A stretch of 44,770 bases of DNA from Paracoccaceae bacterium (lineage in GTDB: Bacteria > Pseudomonadota > Alphaproteobacteria > Rhodobacterales > Rhodobacteraceae), in the NCBI GenBank assembly GCA_026707935.1, contig JAPOVX010000395.1, positions 1-44,770 on the forward strand, written 5' to 3'. The position numbers and the translations under genes are program-made. The notes beneath the pieces were generated by a model, which saw nothing but the letters and a program-made list of their open reading frames with translations, had not been told where the DNA came from and made no database searches. This document shows, one piece after another, positions 24,528 to 33,448 of the stretch (positions are counted from its first letter, which is position 1; each line of letters starts with the position of its first letter).

Positions 24528-26495
24528 ATGGCACGACCCGAACTCGGCGTCTGTTACTACCCCGAACACTGGGAGCAAAGCCGATGGGAGGAAGACGCCA
24601 GGCAAATGGTCGGCGCGGGCCTGACCTGGGTCCGAATCGGTGAATTCACCTGGGGATTGACCGAGCTTGGCCGGAACAGGTTCGACTGGGCATGGCTCGA
24701 CAGCGCTCTGGATGTGCTTGGTGATGCCGGACTGAAGGTCATGTTCTCTACGCCGACCGCGGTTCCGCCCAACTGGCTGGTCCGGGAATTTCCCGAAATC
24801 CTTCCCGTCGATCGCGCCGGGAGAACACGTACCTCCGGATCGAGACGGCACTATTGCCTCTCCAGCGAGAAATACGTCGAGGAAGCCAAACGCATCACGA
24901 AAGAATACGTCGGACGTTACGGAAAGCACCGCGCCGTGCAGGCGTGGCAGATCGACAACGAGATAGGCGATCACGATACGGCGATCAGCTATTCAGCTGC
25001 CGCCCTGTCGGGATTCCGCCGCTGGCTTCAAGGACGCTACACCGACATCGACACCCTCAATCGGTCCTGGAACACGAAGTTTTGGGGCGGACGTTTCGGG
25101 GATTTTGACGAGATTCAGTTACCTGTTGGATCGGTAACTGCGCCGTCTCCGGCACTCGAGCTTGAATTCATGCGCTACTCGTCCGGGCGTGTCGCACGAT
25201 TCATCGGAATGCAAAGCGGGATCATCAGGAAACACTCACCTGGACGGCCGGTGATCCATAACTTCATGGCAGGGAGCTACGACTTTGACCATCGCCGGGC
25301 TGCGGCTCACCTCGACATAGCGGGCTTTGACAGCTACCCGCTCGGCAACCTGATCGAAGGACATTTGTCAATCGACGAAAAGGCCTCCTGGTTGAGAATC
25401 GGTGCACCGGACTACCAGGGGTTTCATTGCGACATGTATCGCGAACTGGGTCAGTGCGGGATGTGGGTCGTAGAACAGCAACCTGGCCCGGTCAATTGGG
25501 CGTCGTACAATCCTGCGCCGGTCGACGGGGCGGTAAGGTTATGGACCTGGATGGCCTACGCACATGGTGCCGATACGGTCCTCTACTTTCGATGGAGACA
25601 AGTTCCCTTCGGACAGGAACAGTTTCACTCGGCACTTTGCCACTACGACGGAACTCCGGATCGCGCCCGCCATGAAATTGCCAAGGTCGCGACGGAGCGT
25701 GTGCGTATTCCGCCGACGTCCCGTTCAAGGGCAAAAATCGCCCTGGTCGTGGACTACGAGTCTCGGTGGGCGCAGAGAATCCATCCGCATGGACTGGAAT
25801 ATTCGGGAGAGTTCATCGCGGCGGACTGGTACAGATGCTGCCGCGAACTGGGGAACGATGTCGATATCGTTGGTCCGGAAACAGAGTTGTTGTGTTACCG
25901 TCTCGTGCTCGTGCCTGACATGGTGATCAGCCGCGACGGATTCGTCTCCCGTTTATTGGACAGTCAGGCGCAGGTCGTTCTGGGTGCGCGGTGCGGAAGC
26001 TTCGATTCCTTGATGCAGTCACCTCCAGGGGGTGCTCCGGGCGCCTTTCGCCGCCTGATCGATGTCACCGTTCGCAGAGTCGAAAGCCTTCCTCCGTGGC
26101 ACAGGGAAGCGGTCGAATTTGGTGACCGGGAGTATTCCGTAACGGGTTGGCGGGAACATGTTGAAAGTGACGAGCCGGTCATGGCCCGATTCTCGGGAGG
26201 ATTTCGCGACGGTGCCCCCGCTGTCCTGGCCAACGTTCGAACGACCTACCTCGCAATCACACCGCGTGGGGAATGCCTGCGAAGAGTATTGGTTGACGCG
26301 ATGACAAGGGCAGGCCTGCCAGTCACTCCGGCCCCTGAAGGCATCCGGGTGACCTTTCGAAGGAATATCGGGTTCGCATTCAATTTTTCTGGCAGTCCCG
26401 GGATGGTTCCTGAACGCCCGTCACAGAGATTTCTGATCGGAGCCCGGAGAGTCGAACCCGCGGGATTATCAATTTGGATAGAAGAAGATCCCTGA
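24528..26495 (+). CDS. GH42 family glycosidase, beta-galactosidase-like
   Basis: The 655-residue enzyme has the GH42 architecture: a TIM barrel (about 1-390) with GVCYYPEHW near the start, acid/base Glu145 in WQIDNEIG and nucleophile Glu316 in WVVEQQPGPVNW, a trimerisation alpha/beta domain (from about 400, IALVVDYESRWA), and a small C-terminal beta domain. No signal peptide, so it acts in the cytosol, probably on beta-D-galactosides or related short glycosides. The ATG at 24528 lies nine bases after the permease stop and an in-frame TTG at 24516 overlaps that stop, so it is transcribed and perhaps translated with the ABC genes. Its association with an amino-acid-type transporter is odd. Confidence 0.9.
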   Translation: MARPELGVCYYPEHWEQSRWEEDARQMVGAGLTWVRIGEFTWGLTELGRNRFDWAWLDSALDVLGDAGLKVMFSTPTAVPPNWLVREFPEILPVDRAGRTRTSGSRRHYCLSSEKYVEEAKRITKEYVGRYGKHRAVQAWQIDNEIGDHDTAISYSAAALSGFRRWLQGRYTDIDTLNRSWNTKFWGGRFGDFDEIQLPVGSVTAPSPALELEFMRYSSGRVARFIGMQSGIIRKHSPGRPVIHNFMAGSYDFDHRRAAAHLDIAGFDSYPLGNLIEGHLSIDEKASWLRIGAPDYQGFHCDMYRELGQCGMWVVEQQPGPVNWASYNPAPVDGAVRLWTWMAYAHGADTVLYFRWRQVPFGQEQFHSALCHYDGTPDRARHEIAKVATERVRIPPTSRSRAKIALVVDYESRWAQRIHPHGLEYSGEFIAADWYRCCRELGNDVDIVGPETELLCYRLVLVPDMVISRDGFVSRLLDSQAQVVLGARCGSFDSLMQSPPGGAPGAFRRLIDVTVRRVESLPPWHREAVEFGDREYSVTGWREHVESDEPVMARFSGGFRDGAPAVLANVRTTYLAITPRGECLRRVLVDAMTRAGLPVTPAPEGIRVTFRRNIGFAFNFSGSPGMVPERPSQRFLIGARRVEPAGLSIWIEEDP

Positions 26496-26597
26496 TCGTT
26501 CCCACTTGACCTCGGCCAACGGAATTCGCCCGACGAAAAGACCAGGCCTGCTTTCAGTGGTTTCCGCAATTCCTTTCCTGGCGATGGATCCGTCAGC

Positions 26598-27860
26598 CTA
26601 TTTGCCGATGTCGCTGCGGAAGAAACCCTGCTGCCAGTCGATCTGGCCGATCGACTCGTAGACAGTTCTGCGGGCGCCAGGCGCCGAATCTGACCGCACC
26701 GTCACGTTGAGGACTCGTCCTCCGGTCGCAGTCAGGCCGTCCCGGGATCTCGCAGTCGCCGCGTGGAAAACCCTGAATGAGCTCGTTGCGGAAATTCTGT
26801 CGAGTCCCTTGATCGCCGAACCATTGACGACTCGCCCGGGATAACCACGTGTCGCCATGACAACCGTTATGGCGTGATCAGGCGCCCAGTTTACCCGGGT
26901 ATCCCGGAGCGTGCCTTTCGCACAGGCATGCATCGCATCGAAGGCCTGTGCGCCGAGGCGGATCATCAGGACCTGGCATTCCGGATCACCGAACCTGACA
27001 TTGTATTCGAGAAGGCTGGGATGGCCATTCCGGATCATCAGTCCCGCGTAGAGTACCCCCTGGTATCGAATTCCTCGGCGTCTGAGCTGGTCGAGTGTCG
27101 GATGGATGACGTCATCCAGCGCGCGTTGTACGACTTCGGTTGTCATTGCAGGTGCCGGTGAAAGCGCTCCCATTCCGCCGGTGTTGGGTCCGGAATCACC
27201 GTCGAACGCGCGCTTGTAGTCCCTTGCCGTTCCAAACGGCAGGACGGTCTCGCCATCAGTCAACACGAAAAACGAGGCTTCCTCGCCATCGAGGAATTCC
27301 TCGATCACAACCAATGCATCCGGCGCGTTTCGACCGCCATCCTGCTTGTCGAATATGCTGTCGATGGCTTCGATGGCTTCGGTTGCCGACCGGGCAACCG
27401 TTACACCTTTGCCCGCTGCGAGGCCGTCGTCCTTGACCACCACCGGCAATTCACATTCTCGAACATGGGCCCTGGCTTTCTCGGGGTCATCAAAGACCGC
27501 ATAACGGGCAGTCGAGATCCCCGCTGAATCGCAAATTCCTTTCGTAAACGCCTTGGACGTCTCGAGGCTTGCCGCTGCCTGTCCCGGGCCAAAAACGAGC
27601 AACCCGTCCGATCTCAGCGCATCGGCAATCCCGTGCGCCAGGGGAGCCTCCGGCCCCACGACCACGAATTCGATTTCTTTCCGTTTGCAGAATTCGCTGA
27701 CTTGAATTCGATCGCAAATGTCCAGTTCCCGGCAAATGGCGACTTCGGCTATGCCTGCGTTTCCGGGTGCGCAATAGAGGGTGTCACACCTGGGATTTTG
27801 CTTGATTGCCCAGCAAAGAGAATGTTCGCGGCCGCCGCCGCCAAGAACCAGAACGTTCAT
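26598..27860 (-). CDS. purD: Phosphoribosylamine-glycine ligase
   Basis: PurD joins phosphoribosylamine and glycine with ATP to form glycinamide ribonucleotide in purine synthesis. The 420-residue product has the family start MNVLVLGGGGREHSLCWAI, the NAGIA segment, the ATP-grasp core with VVKDDGLAAGKGV, and EYNVRFGDPECQ for metal binding. The start at 27860 is the conserved start; the frame extends 44 residues upstream to 27992 without family similarity. It is convergent with the GH42 gene (102 bases apart) and divergent from xseA, a common alphaproteobacterial arrangement. Confidence 0.95.
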   Translation of the reverse strand: MNVLVLGGGGREHSLCWAIKQNPRCDTLYCAPGNAGIAEVAICRELDICDRIQVSEFCKRKEIEFVVVGPEAPLAHGIADALRSDGLLVFGPGQAAASLETSKAFTKGICDSAGISTARYAVFDDPEKARAHVRECELPVVVKDDGLAAGKGVTVARSATEAIEAIDSIFDKQDGGRNAPDALVVIEEFLDGEEASFFVLTDGETVLPFGTARDYKRAFDGDSGPNTGGMGALSPAPAMTTEVVQRALDDVIHPTLDQLRRRGIRYQGVLYAGLMIRNGHPSLLEYNVRFGDPECQVLMIRLGAQAFDAMHACAKGTLRDTRVNWAPDHAITVVMATRGYPGRVVNGSAIKGLDRISATSSFRVFHAATARSRDGLTATGGRVLNVTVRSDSAPGARRTVYESIGQIDWQQGFFRSDIGK

Positions 27861-28201
27861 GCCGGGTACTGGTAAACCATCCGGCTGACCGGGACGCACC
27901 TGTTTGGGTTCGCAGCCTGAAAAGGCTGTCCTCCCGTGCAACGCACATGACCGATGGGTGGTGCCGGGGTGCCGGTCGAAACGGGCCGACAACCCGGGAA
28001 TGCCGTGGATTCCGCAGAACGGCAGGAGGCACCTGCTGCTTTGTCACTGAAATCAAGGAATACGGCGATCATTGCATTCATTCGATCCGGACGCCGGACG
28101 CCGAATTCGAGTGAGCGTCGCAATGGACTTGGAGTTTCATGATCGTCGTTCTAAAGACCTGAAATCGATGGATCAAGTCGACCGTCCACAGGAGGTGCGA
28201 A
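27861..28201. other. Divergent promoter region between purD and xseA
   Basis: These 341 bases separate the divergent purD and xseA genes. I recognise no gene. A tandem repeat CCGGACGCCGGACGCC occurs at 28086-28101. A strong AGGAGGTG ribosome site (28191-28198) precedes xseA. Promoters for both genes must be here but were not resolved. Confidence 0.5.
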
Positions 28202-29611
28202 ATGAGTTTTTCCGATGACTTCGGGACGGCTGGATCAAGGGGAAACGTTCCGGAATACACGGTTTCGGAAATTTCGCGGCAGGTCAAACGGGAGATCGAA
28301 AACCGATTCGGACGCGTCCGTGTACGAGGCGAAGTCGGTCGCGTGACGCGGTCGGCAGCTGGCCACGTGTATCTTGATCTCAAGGAAAGGAATGAAGTCC
28401 TTTCAGCCGTGATTTGGCGGGGCGTGGCGGGAAGGCTCACACATTTCCCGGAAGAAGGAATGGAGATCGTTGCGACCGGAAAGTTGACTGCTTTCTCGGG
28501 TCAGTCCCGGTATCAACTGAGCATCGAGACCGTCGAACCCGCGGGAATCGGCGCTTTGATGGCGATGCTGGAAAAGCGAAGGCAGAAACTCATGGCAGAA
28601 GGATTGTTCGAACAGGAACACAAACAGGCCTTGCCATTTCTTCCGGAAGTCGTCGGCATCATAACGTCACCGACCGGATCGGTCATTCGCGACATTCTGC
28701 ACCGTTTTCGCGACCGTTTTCCGAGAAATGTCCTGTTGTGGCCGGTTGCGGTGCAAGGTGAGAACTGCCCGGGCGAAGTCGTGTCTGCCGTTCGGGGGTT
28801 CAACGCGTTGACACCGGGTGGGCAGATTCCCCGTCCGGATATCCTGATCATTGCGCGAGGGGGAGGTTCGGTCGAAGACCTGTGGGGGTTCAACGACGAG
28901 AATGTCGCAAGGGCGGTGTTTTCGAGCAGCATTCCGGTCATTTCTGCAATCGGGCACGAAACAGACACGACTCTCGTCGATTACGTTGCCGATCACCGGG
29001 CGCCAACGCCGTCCGCCGCTGCCGAAAGGGCGGTACCGGTTCAATCGGAGTTGCTCGGACGCATGGTCTCCCTCGACGATCGGCGAATTGGCGCGCTCGC
29101 GCGGCTCACGGGAGACCTCAGGAAAACGCTGTCCGGCCTCTACCGGGCGCTTCCAAACCCTGCCGAATACGTCAACATGCAGGGTCAGCACCTTGACCTC
29201 GTTTGCAACCGGCTGGAGCTGAGTTTCGGCCAAGCTTTTCAGGAACGCCGGGGCAGGTTCGCCGCTGCCGTATCGAGAATGCAGGGTGCAACGATCCTCC
29301 GCAGAATCGAACAGTTGCAGACATTGCTTTCAAGAAACGTCCAGGGATTGGTTCGAGCCACGTCATCAACCCTGGAGCAAAAGGGCATCCGGCAGGACAG
29401 TCTGGCAAGGCTGATGCAATCGCTGGGATACGAGGCGACGCTTCAACGAGGGTTTGCGCTCGTTCGGCGAGGCGACGAAACGGGCGCAGTCGTCACTGAC
29501 CTGGCGGGCGCGCGAGGCACCTCGAATTTCGACATCCAGTTTCGGGACGGGCACCTGCGTGTTCGCCGCCCGGACGAGGATGCCGCCGGGGAGACCGCAT
29601 CCGAAGATTGA
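28202..29611 (+). CDS. xseA: Exodeoxyribonuclease VII large subunit
   Basis: XseA with XseB degrades single-stranded DNA from both ends. The 469-residue protein has the N-terminal OB-fold domain (YTVSEISRQVKREIENRFG, VRVRGEV), the catalytic domain with TSPTGSVIRDILHR, ARGGGSVEDLWGFNDE and GHETDTTLVDYVADHRAPTP followed by SAAAE, and a long coiled-coil C-terminal part. The length is in the normal range (about 450-530). The ATG follows a near-perfect AGGAGGTG site by three bases. The small subunit gene xseB is not in the window, which is normal. Confidence 0.95.
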   Translation: MSFSDDFGTAGSRGNVPEYTVSEISRQVKREIENRFGRVRVRGEVGRVTRSAAGHVYLDLKERNEVLSAVIWRGVAGRLTHFPEEGMEIVATGKLTAFSGQSRYQLSIETVEPAGIGALMAMLEKRRQKLMAEGLFEQEHKQALPFLPEVVGIITSPTGSVIRDILHRFRDRFPRNVLLWPVAVQGENCPGEVVSAVRGFNALTPGGQIPRPDILIIARGGGSVEDLWGFNDENVARAVFSSSIPVISAIGHETDTTLVDYVADHRAPTPSAAAERAVPVQSELLGRMVSLDDRRIGALARLTGDLRKTLSGLYRALPNPAEYVNMQGQHLDLVCNRLELSFGQAFQERRGRFAAAVSRMQGATILRRIEQLQTLLSRNVQGLVRATSSTLEQKGIRQDSLARLMQSLGYEATLQRGFALVRRGDETGAVVTDLAGARGTSNFDIQFRDGHLRVRRPDEDAAGETASED

Positions 29612-29769
29612 GTCGCCCTCGAATTCTTGTTGAAAGCCACCCGGCGGAAAGCGAAATTCGGGTGTCGCAGGCGAAACACCTGAAACCGATCGGGATGTGC
29701 CGCGTAATTCCTATGGCCGTTACCCGTCGAAACACGTACATGGCGGCATGATTTTCGAGAGGGCAGAGC

Positions 29770-31464
29770 ATGCTGGAGTCACCACGCCGCGGCATCTGGA
29801 AGTCGGGAAAAGGGAAGGGCGGAATCAGGCCCAAAGGTCGTCAGGTTTCAGATTCCGCGCTGTCCGAAATTCGGAAACTTCTCGGTGACAGGCCTCGACG
29901 GCGCGATCTCCTGATCGAGTTTCTCCATCTGGTTCAGGACGAGTATCGATGTCTCTCTGCTGCCCATCTCACGGCGCTTGCGGAAGAGATGAAGCTGTCA
30001 CAGGCAGAAGTCTACGAGGTCGCGACCTTCTATGCGCATTTTGATGTTGTCAAGGAAGGAGAGGAAGCGCCGCCGAGGATCACAATCCGCGTATGTGACT
30101 CTCTTTCTTGCGAACTGGCGGGTGCGCAGGAATTGCTTCGCGACCTGGCACGTGAACACGAAGGCGGCGGTGCGGTCAGGGTCGTTCGGGCGCCATGCAT
30201 GGGACGCTGCGACACCGGGCCAACGCTTGAAATCGGGCATAACCACATCGATCATGCCACGCCCGTGAAAGTCCGCGCGGCAATTCGGGCTGGGGATTTC
30301 CATCCACGCATACCGGATTACGAGGATCTGCCCTCATATGTTGCCGGAGGCGGGTACAACGAACTCAAGGCACTTCGCGCCGGTTCCAGGACTCCCGATG
30401 AATTGCAGGAAGACGTTCTGGAGAGCGGGTTGAGGGGCATGGGTGGCGCGGGCTTTCCTTCCGGGCGCAAATGGTCATTTGTTCGGATGAACGCCGGGCC
30501 CAGGTATCTCGCCGTCAATGGAGACGAGGGCGAACCCGGAACGTTCAAGGACCGCTATTTTCTCGAACGGGAACCGCACGTCTTTCTCGAAGGGACATTG
30601 ATTGCGGGATGGGCGATCGAAGCCGAAACCTGCTTCATCTACATGAGGGACGAATATCCGGCCATCCTCGAGATTCTCGGGACAGAGATCGGCAAGCTTG
30701 AACAGGCGGGAATCGTTGAACCTGGGCATATCGAGGTCCGTCGCGGTGCTGGCGCGTATATCTGCGGCGAAGAAAGCGCGATGATCGAGTCGATCGAGGG
30801 AAAGCGCGGCTTGCCAAGGCATCGACCACCATTTGTCGCATCCGTCGGCGTGTTCGATCGACCGACGCTCGTCCACAACGTCGAAACCCTGTACTGGATT
30901 TGCAAGATCGCTCGCGACGGCCCCGATGTTTTCGGTGCACACGGGACGAACGGACGAAAAGGCCTGCGAAGTTACTCGGTGTCGGGTCGCGTGCGCGACC
31001 CTGGGGTCAAGATCGCGCCCGCGGGCGTGACGATCAGGGAACTGATCGAAGACTATTGCGGAGGAATGCAGGACGGCCACGAATTCAAGGCCTATCAGCC
31101 CGGAGGTCCGTCGGCCGGTATCCTGCCGGCAGCATTGGATGATATCCCGCTGGATTTCGATACTTTGCAACCGCACGGCACGTTCATTGGTTCGGCCGCG
31201 GTTGTCGTGTTGTCTCACATGGACCGCGCCCGTGACGCTGCCCTCAACCTGCTTCGTTTCTTCCAGGATGAAAGCTGTGGCCAGTGCACTCCGTGCCGGG
31301 TGGGCTGCGAAAAGGCGGTCAAGCTGATGCAGTCGGACAAATGGGACCAGGAACTGCTTGAAGACCTCTGCCAGGTCATGGAAGACGCGTCGATATGCGG
31401 ACTGGGCCAAGCAGCACCAAATCCCATCAGGCTTGTCAGCAAACATTTTCCGGAAGAAATCTGA
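29770..31464 (+). CDS. NuoE-NuoF fusion (formate dehydrogenase/NADH dehydrogenase beta-type subunit)
   Basis: The 564-residue protein joins two subunits. Residues about 25-180 match NuoE/FdsG: a helical part, then a thioredoxin-like [2Fe-2S] domain with cysteines in VCDSLSC and APCMGRC. Residues about 210-560 match NuoF/FdsB: GMGGAGFPSGRKW and NGDEGEPGTFKDR for FMN and NADH, GAGAYICGEESAMIESIEGK, and the [4Fe-4S] set ESCGQCTPCRVGC with a final Cys in DASICGLGQ. Such a module passes electrons between NAD(H) and a partner, often a molybdenum formate dehydrogenase. No alpha subunit is beside it; the next gene is ftsY. A GAGAGG ribosome site precedes the ATG. Confidence 0.9.
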   Translation: MLESPRRGIWKSGKGKGGIRPKGRQVSDSALSEIRKLLGDRPRRRDLLIEFLHLVQDEYRCLSAAHLTALAEEMKLSQAEVYEVATFYAHFDVVKEGEEAPPRITIRVCDSLSCELAGAQELLRDLAREHEGGGAVRVVRAPCMGRCDTGPTLEIGHNHIDHATPVKVRAAIRAGDFHPRIPDYEDLPSYVAGGGYNELKALRAGSRTPDELQEDVLESGLRGMGGAGFPSGRKWSFVRMNAGPRYLAVNGDEGEPGTFKDRYFLEREPHVFLEGTLIAGWAIEAETCFIYMRDEYPAILEILGTEIGKLEQAGIVEPGHIEVRRGAGAYICGEESAMIESIEGKRGLPRHRPPFVASVGVFDRPTLVHNVETLYWICKIARDGPDVFGAHGTNGRKGLRSYSVSGRVRDPGVKIAPAGVTIRELIEDYCGGMQDGHEFKAYQPGGPSAGILPAALDDIPLDFDTLQPHGTFIGSAAVVVLSHMDRARDAALNLLRFFQDESCGQCTPCRVGCEKAVKLMQSDKWDQELLEDLCQVMEDASICGLGQAAPNPIRLVSKHFPEEI

Positions 31465-31652
31465 TGACTTTCGGGGAGAAGCTTGTCGCTCCCTTGCGCG
31501 TTCGCGCTGGCGCGTGTTCGAAAGCGCGGACGACTGCGGACTGAATTTGGACTTGATCGCTTGAACCAACCGACTGGCCCGCAACGAATTTCACCGGATA
31601 CAACTGTTCCTGCCGGATGTCCGGGCATTCCACCTTCACGGGTAAATGGTGC

Positions 31653-32720
31653 ATGAGTTTTCTCTCGAAATTGACCAGCCGGTTGATGAAGTCGTCATCC
31701 CTGCTGCGCGAAGGCGTGGAAGACGCACTGTCGGATGACCCTGTCGCCTCGTTCGAGCGTGAGCGCCGTGGCGAAACCGACCGACCGGTTCGTCCGGAAC
31801 AAACCGAACCCGAGCGAGACGTTTCCGTCAGGGGCGTGCTTCCCGACCTGTTCGCGAAGCGGGCATCAGCGAGACCAACCCGCAAGCCTCTCGACCAAAA
31901 AATGCTGGAAAACCTGGAAGACATGCTGATCACGGCGGATCTTGGCTTCGACGTATCTTCCAGGATAACCGCTCAGATCGCCGAGGACTGGATGGGCCGT
32001 CGCCTGGGGGCCGCCGAAGTTCTGGGGTTGCTGACTGACGAGGTCGTCAGAATACTTGAGCCCGTGGCGACTCCGATGCCGATCTACGAAAAGAAGCCTC
32101 AGGTCGTTCTTGCCGTCGGCGTCAATGGTTCCGGAAAAACAACCACGCTGGCGAAGCTTGCCGCCCGCTTCCGGGAATCCGGAATGTCAGTCATTGTTGC
32201 CGCCGGCGATACGTTCCGTGCCGCGGCGGTTGAACAACTGGAAATCTGGGGCGAAAGGGCGGGTGTGCCCGTGCATTCATCCAAACAGGGGACAGACCCG
32301 GCTTCGGTCGCCTTCGATGCCCTGGCCCGGGCGGAGAACGAAAACGCCGACATTCTCCTGATCGATACCGCCGGCCGCTTGCAAAACCGTAGCGATCTTA
32401 TGGCAGAACTTGAAAAAATCGTCCGGGTTCTCCGAAAACGGGACACCAGTGCGCCACATAACACCCTGCTTGTTCTTGACGCAACAACTGGCCAGAACGC
32501 AATCAACCAGGCCGAGGTCTTCACCAGGGCAGCAGACGTCACGGGATTGATCATGACAAAACTCGATGGAACGGCCAAAGGCGGTGTACTGGTTTCGATC
32601 GCGGACCGTTATGGACTGCCGATTCATGCCATCGGGATCGGTGAAGGTCTCGACGACCTTCAGCCGTTTGATGCAAACGGCTTTGCCCGGGCCTTGACGG
32701 GCCATGCCGAAAACCACTGA
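31653..32720 (+). CDS. ftsY: Signal recognition particle receptor FtsY
   Basis: FtsY docks the SRP-ribosome complex at the membrane and hydrolyses GTP with Ffh. The 355-residue product has a short basic start (MSFLSKLTSRLMK), a reduced acidic A region, the N-domain four-helix bundle (KMLENLEDMLITADLGFDV), and the G domain with GVNGSGKTTTLAKLA, AAGDTFRAAAVEQL, DTAGR, TKLDGTAKGG and GIGEGLDDLQPFD. The start at 31653 removes 12 upstream residues. In relatives it follows mtaB and dapF; here the orphan NuoE-NuoF gene precedes it, but yciB follows as usual. Confidence 0.96.
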   Translation: MSFLSKLTSRLMKSSSLLREGVEDALSDDPVASFERERRGETDRPVRPEQTEPERDVSVRGVLPDLFAKRASARPTRKPLDQKMLENLEDMLITADLGFDVSSRITAQIAEDWMGRRLGAAEVLGLLTDEVVRILEPVATPMPIYEKKPQVVLAVGVNGSGKTTTLAKLAARFRESGMSVIVAAGDTFRAAAVEQLEIWGERAGVPVHSSKQGTDPASVAFDALARAENENADILLIDTAGRLQNRSDLMAELEKIVRVLRKRDTSAPHNTLLVLDATTGQNAINQAEVFTRAADVTGLIMTKLDGTAKGGVLVSIADRYGLPIHAIGIGEGLDDLQPFDANGFARALTGHAENH

Positions 32721-32766
32721 CCGCGATTTGCGTGGTGGGGTGCTGTTGTCATAGGATTCAGGAATC

Positions 32767-33366
32767 ATGAACAAACCCCAAAAATTGAACTCCTGGGTCA
32801 AGTTGGCCCTGGATCTGGGGCCGGTCCTGATCTTTTTTCTGGCGTACACCAGATTGAAAGACCAGGAATTCGTTGTCTTCGGGGAAAGTTACGGCGGATT
32901 CATCGTTGCGACGTTGCTGTTCATACCCGTGCTCCTGATCGCAACCGGAGTTCACTGGACGTTGACAGGCAAACTTTCGCGCATGCAACTTGTTGTTGCC
33001 GTCATGGTTATCTTCTTCGGAGGGTTGACCATCTGGTTCAACGACGAGCGGTTTTTCAAGATTAAACCGACAATCGTCTATCTGTTCTTCGGTGGCATTC
33101 TCGGAATCGGGCTTCTTTCCGGGCGTTCATACCTGGAGTACGTCCTGGAAGATGCAATCCCGTTGAAACCGGAAGGCTGGCACATACTGACACGGCGACT
33201 CATGATTTTTTTTCTGGCTCTTGCCATTGCCAATGAATGCGTATGGCGACTGATGTCGACAGACACCTGGGTCAACTTCAAGACCTTCGTGTTACCTGCC
33301 GCAATATTTGTCTTTTTCATGGCAAATGCGCCCCTGTTTGCACGTTTTGGCCCCGAACGGCGATAA
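32767..33366 (+). CDS. yciB: Septation protein A / YciB family membrane protein
   Basis: The 199-residue inner-membrane protein has about five membrane helices and the family motifs LDLGPVLIFFLAY near the start, GGLTIWFNDERFFKIKPTIVY in the middle, and NECVWRLMSTDTWVNFKTF near the end. YciB (IspZ, intracellular septation protein A) is needed for normal envelope and septum integrity in some bacteria; its biochemical role is unsettled. It lies 46 bases after ftsY, a common alphaproteobacterial pair. Confidence 0.92.
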   Translation: MNKPQKLNSWVKLALDLGPVLIFFLAYTRLKDQEFVVFGESYGGFIVATLLFIPVLLIATGVHWTLTGKLSRMQLVVAVMVIFFGGLTIWFNDERFFKIKPTIVYLFFGGILGIGLLSGRSYLEYVLEDAIPLKPEGWHILTRRLMIFFLALAIANECVWRLMSTDTWVNFKTFVLPAAIFVFFMANAPLFARFGPERR

Positions 33367-33438
33367 GTCGCCACCGGGCAGGCGAATTTCGGCGCAAAGC
33401 CGCGGCAAATCCTCGGGTGCCGGCCCGGAAATGGCGAC
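33367..33438. repeat. Inverted repeat in the gap between convergent yciB and AEC genes
   Basis: GTCGCCA at 33367-33373 is repeated in inverted form as TGGCGAC at 33432-33438, and neighbouring CCACCGGGCAG and CTGCCGGGTGG segments can also pair imperfectly. The span fills the 82-base gap between two converging genes, so it could act as a bidirectional stop for transcription. There is no U-run on either side, so this is only a possibility. Confidence 0.3.
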
Positions 33439-33448
33439 TGCCGGGTGG

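Noticed and set aside
24444-24974. A long minus-strand frame across the permease end and GH42 start.
   Set aside because: It is a shadow of two genes with clear family motifs on the plus strand.
29608-29749. A 46-codon TTG frame overlapping the xseA stop, at the place where DUF2093 is often found.
   Set aside because: The peptide does not align with DUF2093, and the start lacks a ribosome site.
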